A DNA stretch of 64,000 bases, taken from the NCBI GenBank assembly GCA_018889975.1, contig CP076546.1:124001-188000 (forward strand), read 5' to 3'. The DNA is from Bacillus sp. NP157. Its GTDB lineage: Bacteria > Pseudomonadota > Gammaproteobacteria > Xanthomonadales > Rhodanobacteraceae. Shown here in pieces: positions 18,574 to 27,114 of the stretch. The notes below the pieces were generated by a model. The model ran no database searches. It saw only the letters and a list, made by a program, of their open reading frames with translations, and was not told the DNA's origin. Position 1 is the first letter of the stretch, and every line of letters starts with the position of its first letter. A program made the translations under genes and the position numbers.

Positions 18574-20301
18574 ATGGTCCATGCCCCATCGTGGCGCGTG
18601 CTCGCCGCGACCGTGTTCCTTGTCGTCGGTCCTGGCATCGCGTTCGCCGACCAGCGTCCCCAGTCGACCACGCCGGCCGCTCCTGCACCCGCGGCGCGCG
18701 GCCCTGGCCACGCTGCCATCGCCAGTGCGAACTACCTCGCGACGAATGCCGGGCTGGAAGTGCTGGCCAAGGGCGGCAATGCCTTCGACGCCGCCATCGC
18801 CGTGTCGTCCACGCTCGCCGTGGTCGAGCAGCAGAGCTCCGGCCTGGGCGGCGGTTTCATGGCGATGCTGCACGTGGCGAAGGACAACCGCGACATCTTC
18901 ATTGATGCGCGCGAAACCGCACCTAAGGCCGTCGACATGCAGGTCTACGTCGGCAAGGACGGCAAACCCAACCGCGATGTCTCCACCCATGGCCCGCTCT
19001 CGGCCGGCATCCCCGGCGAGCCCGCTGGCCTGGCCTGGATCGCAAAGCACTACGGCAAGTTGCCGCTGAGCCAGTCGCTCGCACCGGCCATCCGCGTGGC
19101 GAGCGAGGGCTACCAGCCGGATACCCGCTTCCTCGGGACAATCGCCGAGAACCAGGAGATCCTGTCGCGCTATCCGTCCTCGGCCGCGATCATGCTGCCG
19201 GGCGGTAAGCCGCCGGCGGAAGGCTGGACGCTGAAGCAGCCGGACCTCGCGAACACGCTGAAGCGGCTTGCCGAGAAGGGCGGCGATGGCTTCTACAAGG
19301 GCGAGACGGCGAAGATGCTCGTCGATGCGTCGCGCAAGGCCGGCGGTAACTGGAGCCAGGCCGATCTCGACGCGTACAAGGTGAAGGAGCGCGAGCCGCT
19401 GCGGATCGACTACAAGGGTTACCGCATCGTCACCGCGCCGCCGCCGTCGTCAGGCGGCGTCGCCATCGCCGAGGTGCTCAACATCCTCGCCGGCTTCGAC
19501 CTGGCGAAGCTCGACATGGCGCATTCCACCCACCTCACCATCGAGGCGATGCGCCGCGCTTTCCGCGACCACAACGAATACCTCGGCGACCCGGACTTCG
19601 TGAAGATGCCGCTGGACATGCTGCTGTCGCGTTTCTACGCCGATGGCCTGCGCGCCACGATTTCCCCGGACAAGGCGACGCCGTCGGACCTGCTGCCGAC
19701 CGCCATGGCGTCCGAGCCCGGCATGCACACGACGCATTTCTCGGTGATCGACGCCGATGGCAACATGGTCGCCTCGACGCTGACCGTGAACCTCGAGTTC
19801 GGCTCGGGCTTCGTCGCCGATGGCACGGGCGTGTTCCTCAACGACGAGATGGATGACTTCGCCCTCGTGCCCGGCCAGCCGAACGCGTTCGGCCTGCGCG
19901 GTGCGGAAGCGAACAAGCCGGAGCCCGGCAAGCGCATGCTTTCGTCGATGTCGCCGAGCTTCGTGTTCGGCGCGAACCGCACGGCGGTGATCGGCTCGCC
20001 CGGTGGTTCCACGATCATCACCCAGGTGCTCGAAGGCATCCTCGCCTTCATCGACGGCAAGGGTGCGGCCGAGATCACCGCGCAGAAACGCTACCACCAC
20101 CAGTACCTGCCCGACCGCGTGGACGTGGAGGACGGCGTGTTCGACGCGGCGACCACGAAGACCCTGTCCGACATGGGCCACGTGCTGCGTCCGCGTTCGC
20201 CGTGGGGGTTCATGAACGTGGTGACCTGGGACCATCGCACCGGCAAGCTCGAGGCCGCCAGCGATCCCCGTCGGCCCTCGGGCCTGGGCAAGGTGCAGTA
20301 A
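18574..20301 (+). CDS. ggt: Gamma-glutamyltranspeptidase
   Basis: A 575-aa periplasmic Ntn-hydrolase that transfers or hydrolyses the gamma-glutamyl group of glutathione. Signal peptide at residues 1-25 (ending GIAFA). The proenzyme is cleaved before the nucleophile Thr386 in MHTTHFSVID; other motifs are QSSGLGGGFMAML (about 87-99), the DGNMVASTLTVNLEFGSG segment and GSPGGSTIITQ. Family length is about 580 aa. It is 10 bp upstream of the MBL hydrolase gene, possibly co-transcribed. Confidence 0.95.
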   Translation: MVHAPSWRVLAATVFLVVGPGIAFADQRPQSTTPAAPAPAARGPGHAAIASANYLATNAGLEVLAKGGNAFDAAIAVSSTLAVVEQQSSGLGGGFMAMLHVAKDNRDIFIDARETAPKAVDMQVYVGKDGKPNRDVSTHGPLSAGIPGEPAGLAWIAKHYGKLPLSQSLAPAIRVASEGYQPDTRFLGTIAENQEILSRYPSSAAIMLPGGKPPAEGWTLKQPDLANTLKRLAEKGGDGFYKGETAKMLVDASRKAGGNWSQADLDAYKVKEREPLRIDYKGYRIVTAPPPSSGGVAIAEVLNILAGFDLAKLDMAHSTHLTIEAMRRAFRDHNEYLGDPDFVKMPLDMLLSRFYADGLRATISPDKATPSDLLPTAMASEPGMHTTHFSVIDADGNMVASTLTVNLEFGSGFVADGTGVFLNDEMDDFALVPGQPNAFGLRGAEANKPEPGKRMLSSMSPSFVFGANRTAVIGSPGGSTIITQVLEGILAFIDGKGAAEITAQKRYHHQYLPDRVDVEDGVFDAATTKTLSDMGHVLRPRSPWGFMNVVTWDHRTGKLEAASDPRRPSGLGKVQ

Positions 20302-20310
20302 AGTACGTGC

Positions 20311-21162
20311 ATGAAACTCTGGTCGCTTATCGGTAATTCGCAGAAGCTGGATGGCGGCGCCATGTTCGGCAATGCCCCGCGCGCCCTGTGGTCGCGCTGG
20401 GTGCAGCCGGACGAGGAAAACCGCATCCCGCTGGCCTGCCGTTGCCTGCTGGCCACGGATCTGGACGGCCGCAACGTGCTGTTCGAAACGGGCATCGGTG
20501 CGTTCTTCGAACCGTCGATGCGCGAGCGCTACGGCGTGGTGGAAGATCGCCACGTGTTGCTGGATTCGCTGGCCGGGGCCGGCCTGTCGCACGAAGACAT
20601 CGATGCCGTGGTGCTATCGCACCTGCACTTCGACCACGCCGGCGGCCTGCTGGCGCCGTGGGCGGACGGCGAGCCGGCGCGTTTGCTGTTTCCAAACGCG
20701 CGTTACCTCGTCGGCAGGGATCACTTCGAGCGTGCGCGCCACCCGCATCCGCGCGACCGCGCCTCGTTCGTCCCCGACATCATCCGCATGCTCGAGGAGA
20801 GCGGCCGGCTGGAGCTGGTCGAGCCCGGCGTACCGTCGTCGCTGGGCGACGCCGTGCGATTTGAGTTTTCCGAGGGCCATACCCCCGGGTTGATGTTGGC
20901 CGAGGTGGGCGGCGTGGCGTTCTGCGCCGACCTCATCCCGGGCCGGGCATGGGTCCACCTGCCGGTGACGATGGGCTACGACCGGTGGCCCGAGAAACTG
21001 ATCGACGAAAAAAAGGCCTTCCTGGACGACAAGCTGGCGCGTGGCGTGCGGCTCTTTTTCACGCATGACCACGGCTGCGCGATGGCCTCGGTGGCGGTGG
21101 ACGATAAAGGACGCTATCACGCGGCCGATATCCATCCTGCGCTTGCCGATTGGGCCGCGTGA
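20311..21162 (+). CDS. MBL-fold metallo-hydrolase
   Basis: A 283-aa metallo-beta-lactamase-fold hydrolase. The zinc motif HxHxDH is complete (His104, His106, Asp108, His109 in [11 protein letters not shown]). It is followed by EGHTPGLM and the C-terminal [10 protein letters not shown]. There is no signal peptide, so it is probably cytosolic. The fold covers lactonases, thioesterases and arylsulfatases; the N-terminus ([15 protein letters not shown]) resembles quorum-quenching-lactonase-like and uncharacterised subfamilies. Substrate unknown. Confidence 0.88.
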   Translation: MKLWSLIGNSQKLDGGAMFGNAPRALWSRWVQPDEENRIPLACRCLLATDLDGRNVLFETGIGAFFEPSMRERYGVVEDRHVLLDSLAGAGLSHEDIDAVVLSHLHFDHAGGLLAPWADGEPARLLFPNARYLVGRDHFERARHPHPRDRASFVPDIIRMLEESGRLELVEPGVPSSLGDAVRFEFSEGHTPGLMLAEVGGVAFCADLIPGRAWVHLPVTMGYDRWPEKLIDEKKAFLDDKLARGVRLFFTHDHGCAMASVAVDDKGRYHAADIHPALADWAA

Positions 21163-21190
21163 GGTCGCCAAAGGCAGCTACGGGGGCAGG

Positions 21191-22249
21191 ATGAGGGTAA
21201 GCAGGAAAATCGATGGCGCCGGCATGGCGTGGGGCGCCCGTATCGCGGGTGCGTTGCTGTTGCTCTGCGCGCTGGGCCTGGTGGCCTGGAACGAGCGCAG
21301 GGTGATGGACTATGCCGCGGCCGTGAACCGGCATGGTGCGCCCGTGCTCGACCTCGGCGCGGCCGGCCGTCCGGCCGCTGGCCAATACGGTTCGACCACC
21401 CGGGTCAGCGGCATGCCGCAGGTGTTCGACGCGCCGCATGACCGCGAATTCAACGTCAGCAGCGACTCGCCCGTGCTGGTCCGCCACGTTGAAATGTTCC
21501 AATGGCGCGAGATCACCGTTGGCGGCAACACCCATTACGAACTCGACTGGGTCGATCGCCCGATCGACGCGACCGGTTTCGCCAAGCCGCAGGGCCACGT
21601 GAATCCGGGTGCCTTCCCCGTCCAGGGGCGGCAGTTCGAGGCGGGCGAAGTGAAGCTCGGCAATTTCCGCCTGGCCAGCGAGATCGTCCGCCAGTTCCCC
21701 GGTCGCGTTGCCGTGCCGGTGACCGACAAGGCGCTGCCGCCGAACCTCGCGGCGACCTTCCAGGCCTACAACGGTGCGCTGGTGACGAGCAGCAAGCCGG
21801 CGCGCCCGCGCCTTGGCGACCTGCGGGTGAGCTGGGAGGCGGTGCCGTTGCAGGCGATGACCGTGCTGGCACGCATCGATGGCGACGCGCTGGTGCCCGG
21901 CAAGACCGACCAGGGCAGCGAACCGGGCTTCGATGTACAGGTGGGCGAACGTAGCCTGCTCGACGTGATCCCGGCCCTGCCGGAGCCGCCCGTGGGCGTG
22001 GTGCCGGTGCGCGCCGTGGCCTACCTGCTGGCCATCGTCGGCGCCTTGCTGCTGGCATCCGGTGGCCGTTTCGGCCGCGACGTCCTGTTCGCCGTGGGTA
22101 TCGGCGTGGTGGTGGTCTCGGCCGTGGCCGGCGTGATGTGGCTGGCTGGCGACGCCATGGCGGCCAGCGTATGGTTGCTCTTCGCCGTGCTTGGCGCAGG
22201 CCTCGCCATCTGGCGCGTCCAGCAACACGCAAGCCGCGCGTCCCACTGA
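21191..22249 (+). CDS. TMEM43-family membrane protein
   Basis: A 352-aa protein of the TMEM43 (LUMA) family. One transmembrane helix is near the N-terminus (about 15-33); a long extracytoplasmic domain containing RHVEMFQWRE and YELDWVDRPID, typical of the family, follows; three or four hydrophobic helices end the protein. Bacterial members have no defined role. ATG 21191 is preceded by GGGGGCAGG; the upstream frame overlaps the MBL gene. Confidence 0.82.
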   Translation: MRVSRKIDGAGMAWGARIAGALLLLCALGLVAWNERRVMDYAAAVNRHGAPVLDLGAAGRPAAGQYGSTTRVSGMPQVFDAPHDREFNVSSDSPVLVRHVEMFQWREITVGGNTHYELDWVDRPIDATGFAKPQGHVNPGAFPVQGRQFEAGEVKLGNFRLASEIVRQFPGRVAVPVTDKALPPNLAATFQAYNGALVTSSKPARPRLGDLRVSWEAVPLQAMTVLARIDGDALVPGKTDQGSEPGFDVQVGERSLLDVIPALPEPPVGVVPVRAVAYLLAIVGALLLASGGRFGRDVLFAVGIGVVVVSAVAGVMWLAGDAMAASVWLLFAVLGAGLAIWRVQQHASRASH

Positions 22250-22267
22250 TCCCGTCACGGAGTTTCC

Positions 22268-22678
22268 ATGCGCATCACTGGTCTTTACGCCGCCCTGCTG
22301 GCCCTGCTGATGATCGGCCTGGCGGTGAGGGTGATGCTCCTGCGTCGCAACACCAGCATCGGCCTGGGCGACGGCGGCAATCGCACGCTCGCCTGTGCCG
22401 TGCGCGCGCACGGCAACGCCATCGAATACGTGCCGATGGGGCTCATCCTGTTACTGGTGCTCGAGCTCAACCAGACCTTGCCGCTGCTACTGCATGCGTT
22501 CGGCATCGTGCTGGTGCTCGGCCGTATCGTGCATGCACTCGGCCTGTCGTCGACGCCGGGCATGTCCGCCGGGCGCGCCGTCGGTGCGGCGCTCACCCTT
22601 ATCGCCATCATCGGCATGTCGCTGATGTTGATCTGGCAGTACGTGCTGATCCACCTGATCGCACCGACCCTGGTTTGA
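22268..22678 (+). CDS. MAPEG family membrane protein
   Basis: A 136-aa four-helix membrane protein of the MAPEG superfamily (membrane-associated eicosanoid/glutathione metabolism). The RVMLLRRNTSIGLGDGGN loop, the RAHGNAIEYVPMGLILLLVLE motif and LGRIVHALG fit the bacterial YecN-like group. It follows the TMEM43-like gene by 18 bp and ends 7 bp from the convergent EAL/HDOD gene. Enzymatic activity is not established for this group. Confidence 0.88.
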   Translation: MRITGLYAALLALLMIGLAVRVMLLRRNTSIGLGDGGNRTLACAVRAHGNAIEYVPMGLILLLVLELNQTLPLLLHAFGIVLVLGRIVHALGLSSTPGMSAGRAVGAALTLIAIIGMSLMLIWQYVLIHLIAPTLV

Positions 22679-22685
22679 AACCGGA

Positions 22686-23954
22686 TCAGGCGGCGACGGG
22701 GCCGTCCGCGAAGGCATACACGTGGTCGGCCCACGCGGTGGCTTCCAGGTAGAGCGAAGCCATCTGCTGTACGTGCTGTTCGCGCAGGGCCACGTCGGTT
22801 TCCAGTTCGCCCTGTTCCCAGTGGCGGATCTGGTCGAGGATCGGGGCGAATGGACCGGTGCCTTCCAGCAGCGCTTCGCGGATTTCGATGGCCAGCGGCA
22901 GGTGTTCGAGCACGTAGGCCATGGACACGTTCATCAGCGCATCCAGCAACGAGAACAGGCCGGCGGTGAACGCCATTTCCTGCAGCTCCGGCTTGACGTT
23001 GCGCGCGAGCTTCTCGCACATATGTGCACGGATCAGCGCCTGGCGCAGCAGCTCCGGCGGACGCTCGTCCATGCCCGACACGGCCATGGTGAAGATCCAG
23101 TTGCGCATGCGGTTGACGCCGAAGAACACCGCCGCCTGTTCCACCGACTTGAGCTGGCGGGGCAGGGCGAAATAAGCGGAGTTCACGCAGCCCAGCAGCT
23201 TGTAGCTGAGGATGGCGTCGTCGCGGATGATCTTGCCCAGTTCGATCGGGCCGTTGTCCGGATCCTGCAGCGCGCCCAGCAGGCGCAGCACGCCCAGCTT
23301 GCTCGGGGTGAGCCGCGGCATGTCCACGCGCTCGGGGCGCAGCAGGTACTTGCCCTGGAAACCGTCGACGTCCTGGTCGGCGTAGTCGGCGAACGTCTCG
23401 TGGCTATCGATGCCGGTGACGATGACCTTGACGCCGAACGCGTGGACGTAATCCATGTGCGCACGCGCCGCCACGGGATGGCGGTGGTTTACCGCGATCT
23501 TGGCGAACTGCACGATGCGCAGCACCGCATCGACACCGGCGCGATGGGCCGGGTCGGCGGGCAGGTTGAAATCTTCGAGCATGAGCAGGCAGCCATGGCC
23601 CTTCAGCTCACGCAGTTTTTCCAGCAGGTGCTCGTCCGCGCCGAGGTCGGCGTTGACGATCGCACCAAGGCGCGCGTTGTGGCGAAGAATGTCGGCGTGC
23701 TCGAGCAGCAGCTCGTGCGACATGTGCAGGAAGGCGCGATTGTCGCGCACGAGGCGCTTCAGGCTGCCATCGGCGATGGCACTGAGGGTGGCCTGCGTAT
23801 GCGCGGTGGCGGCGGTTTCCGCATCGGTGCCCGACGGGCGCGGAAACACCAGTTCGTAGGCGAACAGCGCCTGCCTGCGGTCGAGGATGGGAACGCGAAC
23901 GATGGGAAGGATGCCATCGTCATTCACCGCTGCCGCCTGGGGGTTCACTGCCAT
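22686..23954 (-). CDS. EAL/HDOD-domain signalling protein (YuxH-like)
   Basis: A 422-aa cytosolic protein with an N-terminal EAL-like domain (about residues 15-200) and a C-terminal HDOD domain (about 205-400: LGVLRLLGALQDPDNGPIELGKIIRDDAILSYKLL segment, then NSAYFALPRQ and GVNRMRNWIFTMA). The EAL signature is degenerate (YELVFPRP), so c-di-GMP phosphodiesterase activity is unlikely and a binding or scaffold role more plausible. It follows flgN by 47 bp on the same strand, suggesting a role in motility signalling. Confidence 0.85.
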   Translation of the reverse strand: MAVNPQAAAVNDDGILPIVRVPILDRRQALFAYELVFPRPSGTDAETAATAHTQATLSAIADGSLKRLVRDNRAFLHMSHELLLEHADILRHNARLGAIVNADLGADEHLLEKLRELKGHGCLLMLEDFNLPADPAHRAGVDAVLRIVQFAKIAVNHRHPVAARAHMDYVHAFGVKVIVTGIDSHETFADYADQDVDGFQGKYLLRPERVDMPRLTPSKLGVLRLLGALQDPDNGPIELGKIIRDDAILSYKLLGCVNSAYFALPRQLKSVEQAAVFFGVNRMRNWIFTMAVSGMDERPPELLRQALIRAHMCEKLARNVKPELQEMAFTAGLFSLLDALMNVSMAYVLEHLPLAIEIREALLEGTGPFAPILDQIRHWEQGELETDVALREQHVQQMASLYLEATAWADHVYAFADGPVAA

Positions 23955-24001
23955 TGCCTTTCTTTGTGAGCTGGATCGGTGGGCGGGAGGGTGGGGGAGG
24001 T

Positions 24002-24448
24002 TCAGGCCTGGGCGAACATCCCTGATCGCAGGCTGACCTGTGTACTTCCCTTCGGCCCGTAGGTGGCGGCCCTGCCGCCACTGGCGTCGCCGGAAATCAG
24101 CGACAACGCCTGGCGCACGTGGCCGATACGCTGGCTGACGATGCGACCGTTGGTTTCATTGAGCTGGCGGCACTCGCGGATGCGCTCGAAGGTCGGCGCC
24201 CAGCGGGCATCGTTGGCGCTGTCGATCCCGGATGCGCTGCTTAGCTGGCGGCGCTCGACGTCGAGGCGGTCGATCCGGTCGAGCAGGTGGCCCTTGCTGC
24301 GCGTCGCGTTCTGCAACGCGTCGGCATTGGCCTGGTCGAGCGCCATGCGCTCTTCGATCAGGCAGGCATGCAGCGCGTCGACCTCACGGGCGAGGTCGCC
24401 CATCACGGCGCTGAGGGCGCTGTCGAAGTCACGGCTGCTGGCATTCAT
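24002..24448 (-). CDS. flgN: Flagellar export chaperone FlgN
   Basis: A 148-aa helical protein matching FlgN, the cytosolic chaperone of hook-filament junction proteins FlgK and FlgL. Family-like features: LHACLIEERMALDQANADALQNATRSK, the DRLDVERRQL section, and RQLNETNGRIVSQR before a less ordered C-terminus. Its start overlaps the flgM stop by 4 bp (translational coupling), the standard flgMN pair. Confidence 0.88.
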   Translation of the reverse strand: MNASSRDFDSALSAVMGDLAREVDALHACLIEERMALDQANADALQNATRSKGHLLDRIDRLDVERRQLSSASGIDSANDARWAPTFERIRECRQLNETNGRIVSQRIGHVRQALSLISGDASGGRAATYGPKGSTQVSLRSGMFAQA

Positions 24449-24750
24449 GCCTTGCCACCCATCTGGCTCTCCATCGCGACCAGCTTGCTGGCGATGGCTT
24501 GGGCGTCGGGCTTGTAGGTGCCGTCGGCCAGCTTCGAGCGGATTTCGTCGACACGCTTGGTGTCGATGCCGTCCGAGCGGCTGGCGGCGTCCAGCGCCTT
24601 GGCCGAATCGGTGATGTTCACGCTGTCGGCCGTGCTACGCACCGGGGCAGAGCCCTGGGCGGAGGCAGCGGCGCCCGTACCCTGGGCCTGGGTGCGCAAC
24701 TGGACCGGCGGCTGCTGGGCCTGGATGCCTGGTTTGATCGTCGTCGTCAT
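24445..24750 (-). CDS. flgM: Anti-sigma-28 factor FlgM
   Basis: A 101-aa FlgM, which holds FliA inactive until it is exported through the finished hook-basal body. The N-terminal half is disordered and Gln/Ala-rich as usual. The C-terminal sigma-binding half contains DSVNITDSAKAL and VDEIRSKLADGTYKPDAQAIASKLVAME. A full-consensus sigma-28 promoter lies upstream (24787-24813), so FliA drives its own inhibitor. Confidence 0.94.
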   Translation of the reverse strand: MTTTIKPGIQAQQPPVQLRTQAQGTGAAASAQGSAPVRSTADSVNITDSAKALDAASRSDGIDTKRVDEIRSKLADGTYKPDAQAIASKLVAMESQMGGKA

Positions 24751-24786
24751 GGGTATATCCCTCGGAACCTGTGTCCTTCGAACCCT

Positions 24787-24813
24787 TTATCGGCCCTCGG
24801 GACGCAAACTTTA
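24787..24813 (-). promoter_or_regulatory. Sigma-28 (FliA) promoter of flgM
   Basis: On the minus strand TAAAGTTT, 11 bp, GCCGATAA: every base of the enterobacterial sigma-28 consensus with exact spacing. The -10 ends about 37 bp upstream of the flgM ATG. Confidence 0.93.
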
Positions 24814-24855
24814 ACTGGCGCTATCCGGCAAAGTGTGACCGGATTCGTACTTCGT

Positions 24856-25554
24856 TCATGGCAGTACCGCGACAGATCCCGGCCCGCTGACGACTGCGTC
24901 GAGGATCTTCCCTGACGACGCGTTGCGGACCTTGACCCTGGCCCCGGCATCGCCGGCGCCCATCGCTATGCCATCGGCGTGGATCACCACGCCGTCCACG
25001 CTGGCTTCCATGCTGACCGCATCGCCCACCCGCACGGCCTGGCGGCCCGCGAGCATGCCCGGCGTCAGCACGGTGCCGGCATTCAACGGCCGCGCCAGCG
25101 CGCGACCCTGGACCTGGTCCAGCCCGGCTACGTAACCGTAGGCCAGGCTGGCGACGTCCCGTTCCTCGCTGCGGAGGTCGTCCGCACCCAGGCCGTCACC
25201 GCGAGCCAGCGGGCGCGTGGTGACCAGGACGTTGGTGAACATCTGAATTTTGACCGAAACACGGGCGGTCCAGCCACCCGGGACGGGGCAGTGGACGACG
25301 ACGCTGGCGCGGGCACCCAGTGGCCGGTTGCCCGGCAGCGAGACGTCCAGCGGGGCGGCGCAGTCGGCCAGGCGCAGGCGGCTATCCAGCGGCACGGCCT
25401 CGGCCACCAGCCGTGCGCCGGGCGGCGTGCGGTTCTTCGCCAGCCACGACAGGGCGGCGTTGGTCACCGCCGGCAGCGATTGCTCCGCGGCCGCGGCAAG
25501 CGGGCACGCGGCCACGCAGGCGACGAGCACGGCGCTGGCGACGCGATGGATCAC
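24856..25554 (-). CDS. flgA: P-ring assembly chaperone FlgA
   Basis: A 232-aa periplasmic chaperone for FlgI. Signal peptide at residues 1-22 (ends PLAAAAEQ). The C-terminal SAF/FlgA domain shows [39 protein letters not shown] and the terminal [16 protein letters not shown]. The ATG overlaps the stop of the chemoreceptor gene by 4 bp, so it is translated from the chemoreceptor transcript. Confidence 0.94.
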   Translation of the reverse strand: MIHRVASAVLVACVAACPLAAAAEQSLPAVTNAALSWLAKNRTPPGARLVAEAVPLDSRLRLADCAAPLDVSLPGNRPLGARASVVVHCPVPGGWTARVSVKIQMFTNVLVTTRPLARGDGLGADDLRSEERDVASLAYGYVAGLDQVQGRALARPLNAGTVLTPGMLAGRQAVRVGDAVSMEASVDGVVIHADGIAMGAGDAGARVKVRNASSGKILDAVVSGPGSVAVLP

Positions 25555-26864
25555 GCGGCGCGCTCGGCCACGGCGACGGAGAGGCCCTGGGTGATCGCCT
25601 CCAGTTCCTTCAGCAAGCCGGGAACCATGTGCCCCGCGTCGGCGTGGCGGCCTTCGCCAAGGGTGATGGCATAGGCCGAAGCCATCGTGCCGAAGCGTTC
25701 CGCGGCGGCATGGGCGGCGTCCGCCGACCCATCGGCGCGGCGCACGCGCAGCTGGTCGATGCAGCGCAGGAGCGGGGTGGTGTCGAGCCAGCGGCGGTCC
25801 AGCCCGGCCGGGTCGCGTGCCGCCAGTTCAACGGCAAAGCGCAGGCCCTGGCAGGCCTCGCGGACCATCTGGCTGAGCGTGGCCGCGTCCAGTGCGCCTT
25901 CGGAGTCGAGCTTGTTCAGGCCGAGCCGGTGGGCAAGGACGGTGGCGCGCGCCGCGGCGTCGGCCTGGCGGCGGGCTTCCTGGGTCACCCGGCCGAGCGT
26001 GGCCTGGGCGGACTGAGCGGTGGCCACGCGACCCTGCAGGCCGCCAAGGCCCTCGCGAGCGGCGTCGAGGCTGCCGCTCGCGCCGCGCACGGCGTCGTCG
26101 ATGCGGCCCAGCGAGGCCTGCATGCCGGCCACGCCGGCCTGGGTCACGTCGATCCGGCGCAGGCTGCCCTGCACGGCTTCGTCCAGCTGGTGGGCGAACT
26201 CACCCACGGCATGGGTGACCTGGTCGATCTCGGCCGTGGCCTGGGTGGTCTTCTCGGCAAGCTGCTTCACTTCGTCGGCGACGACGGCGAAGCCGCGACC
26301 CGCCTCGCCGGCACGCGCCGCTTCGATGGCCGCGTTCAGCGCCACGAGGTTGGTCTGGTGGGCGATGTCCTGCACGGCCGCCGTGAGCTTGCGAATGGCC
26401 GTGAAGTAATCGGAGAACTGTGCATGGTTGCGGCTCATGCCCGACAGCGCGCTGCGCAGCAGGCGCAGCTGGCCATCGAGGTCGCCAGCCGTCGCCACGC
26501 CCTGCGTACCGACGTCGGATACGCCGGCCACGCCGGCATGCGCCTGGTCGACCGCCGTCGAAATCCTGGCGCTGGCGTCCGTCAAACGGCTGGCGGCGTC
26601 ACGACCGGCATCCGCCGCCGTGCCCAGTTCCAGCAGCGTGACACCCAGTGCCTGCGCGTTGTTCAGCGCCATGCCCTGTTGTTCGATCGCCTGGATGGTG
26701 GTGGCCGCGGCGGTACGCGGCTCCGCCTTCGGCGGCACCAGCAACGCGCCCATCGCGGCGGCAGCCGCCGGATACTGCGCCGACAACGCGCGGACGCGCG
26801 CGGCGTCCCCCGTCGCGGCAGCGTGGGCGAGGAGGCGGACGTGCTGGCTCCAGAGCAAAGACAT
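25551..26864 (-). CDS. Soluble methyl-accepting chemotaxis protein
   Basis: A 437-aa chemoreceptor without any transmembrane segment. The conserved signalling tip lies at residues about 161-206 ([20 protein letters not shown] and [18 protein letters not shown]), flanked by Ala-rich coiled-coil arms. A C-terminal region (about 330-437) of unrecognised type includes [20 protein letters not shown] and could be a sensory or targeting module. ATG 26864 follows a sigma-28-like promoter (26902-26928). It overlaps flgA by 4 bp. The stimulus is unknown; the absence of membrane helices implies a cytoplasmic signal. Confidence 0.9.
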   Translation of the reverse strand: MSLLWSQHVRLLAHAAATGDAARVRALSAQYPAAAAAMGALLVPPKAEPRTAAATTIQAIEQQGMALNNAQALGVTLLELGTAADAGRDAASRLTDASARISTAVDQAHAGVAGVSDVGTQGVATAGDLDGQLRLLRSALSGMSRNHAQFSDYFTAIRKLTAAVQDIAHQTNLVALNAAIEAARAGEAGRGFAVVADEVKQLAEKTTQATAEIDQVTHAVGEFAHQLDEAVQGSLRRIDVTQAGVAGMQASLGRIDDAVRGASGSLDAAREGLGGLQGRVATAQSAQATLGRVTQEARRQADAAARATVLAHRLGLNKLDSEGALDAATLSQMVREACQGLRFAVELAARDPAGLDRRWLDTTPLLRCIDQLRVRRADGSADAAHAAAERFGTMASAYAITLGEGRHADAGHMVPGLLKELEAITQGLSVAVAERAA

Positions 26865-26901
26865 GGTGTTGGGTAAGCCCGTATGTATGTGGTCGACCAG
26901 T

Positions 26902-26928
26902 TTGTCGGTCAGGGTGGTCCGGACTTGA
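26902..26928 (-). promoter_or_regulatory. Sigma-28 promoter of the chemoreceptor-flgA operon
   Basis: On the minus strand TCAAGTCC, 11 bp, ACCGACAA: 11 of 16 consensus bases with correct spacing, about 38 bp upstream of the ATG at 26864. Confidence 0.72.
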
Positions 26929-26967
26929 GGGAAGCAAGGCGTGTGCCAAGCCATCCCCACCCTGTAT

Positions 26968-27031
26968 GTAGGAGCGCGCCTGCGCGCGATGTGGCCCGCG
27001 ACACCCCCATCGCGCGCAGGCGCGCTCCTAC
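26968..27031. repeat. Convergent REP pair between chemoreceptor gene and cheV
   Basis: Two 23-bp REP-like units in inverted orientation, at 26968-26990 (GTAGGAGCGCGCCTGCGCGC then GAT) and its exact reverse complement at 27009-27031, separated by 18 bp. The arrangement is BIME-like and can form one long hairpin. It separates the two divergent sigma-28 promoters. Confidence 0.88.
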
Positions 27032-27042
27032 GGATCGGGTAC

Positions 27043-27069
27043 TCAAGCTCACGGCGTCAAGGCCGATAC
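27043..27069 (+). promoter_or_regulatory. Sigma-28 promoter of cheV
   Basis: TCAAGCTC, 11 bp, GCCGATAC: a close match to the FliA consensus with exact spacing, 45 bp upstream of the cheV ATG. Confidence 0.85.
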
Positions 27070-27114
27070 CTAATCCGAACGCTCGACACCCCACCGCAGA
27101 AACCGACGCCCCCC

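Noticed and set aside
22722..23969. A long plus-strand open frame opposite the EAL/HDOD gene
   Set aside because: The EAL/HDOD protein has clear domain motifs; the opposite product shows none and is a GC-frame shadow.
25320..26876. A 518-codon plus-strand frame opposite the chemoreceptor
   Set aside because: The minus strand holds the conserved chemoreceptor tip; the plus frame is Arg/Gly/Ala-rich without motifs.
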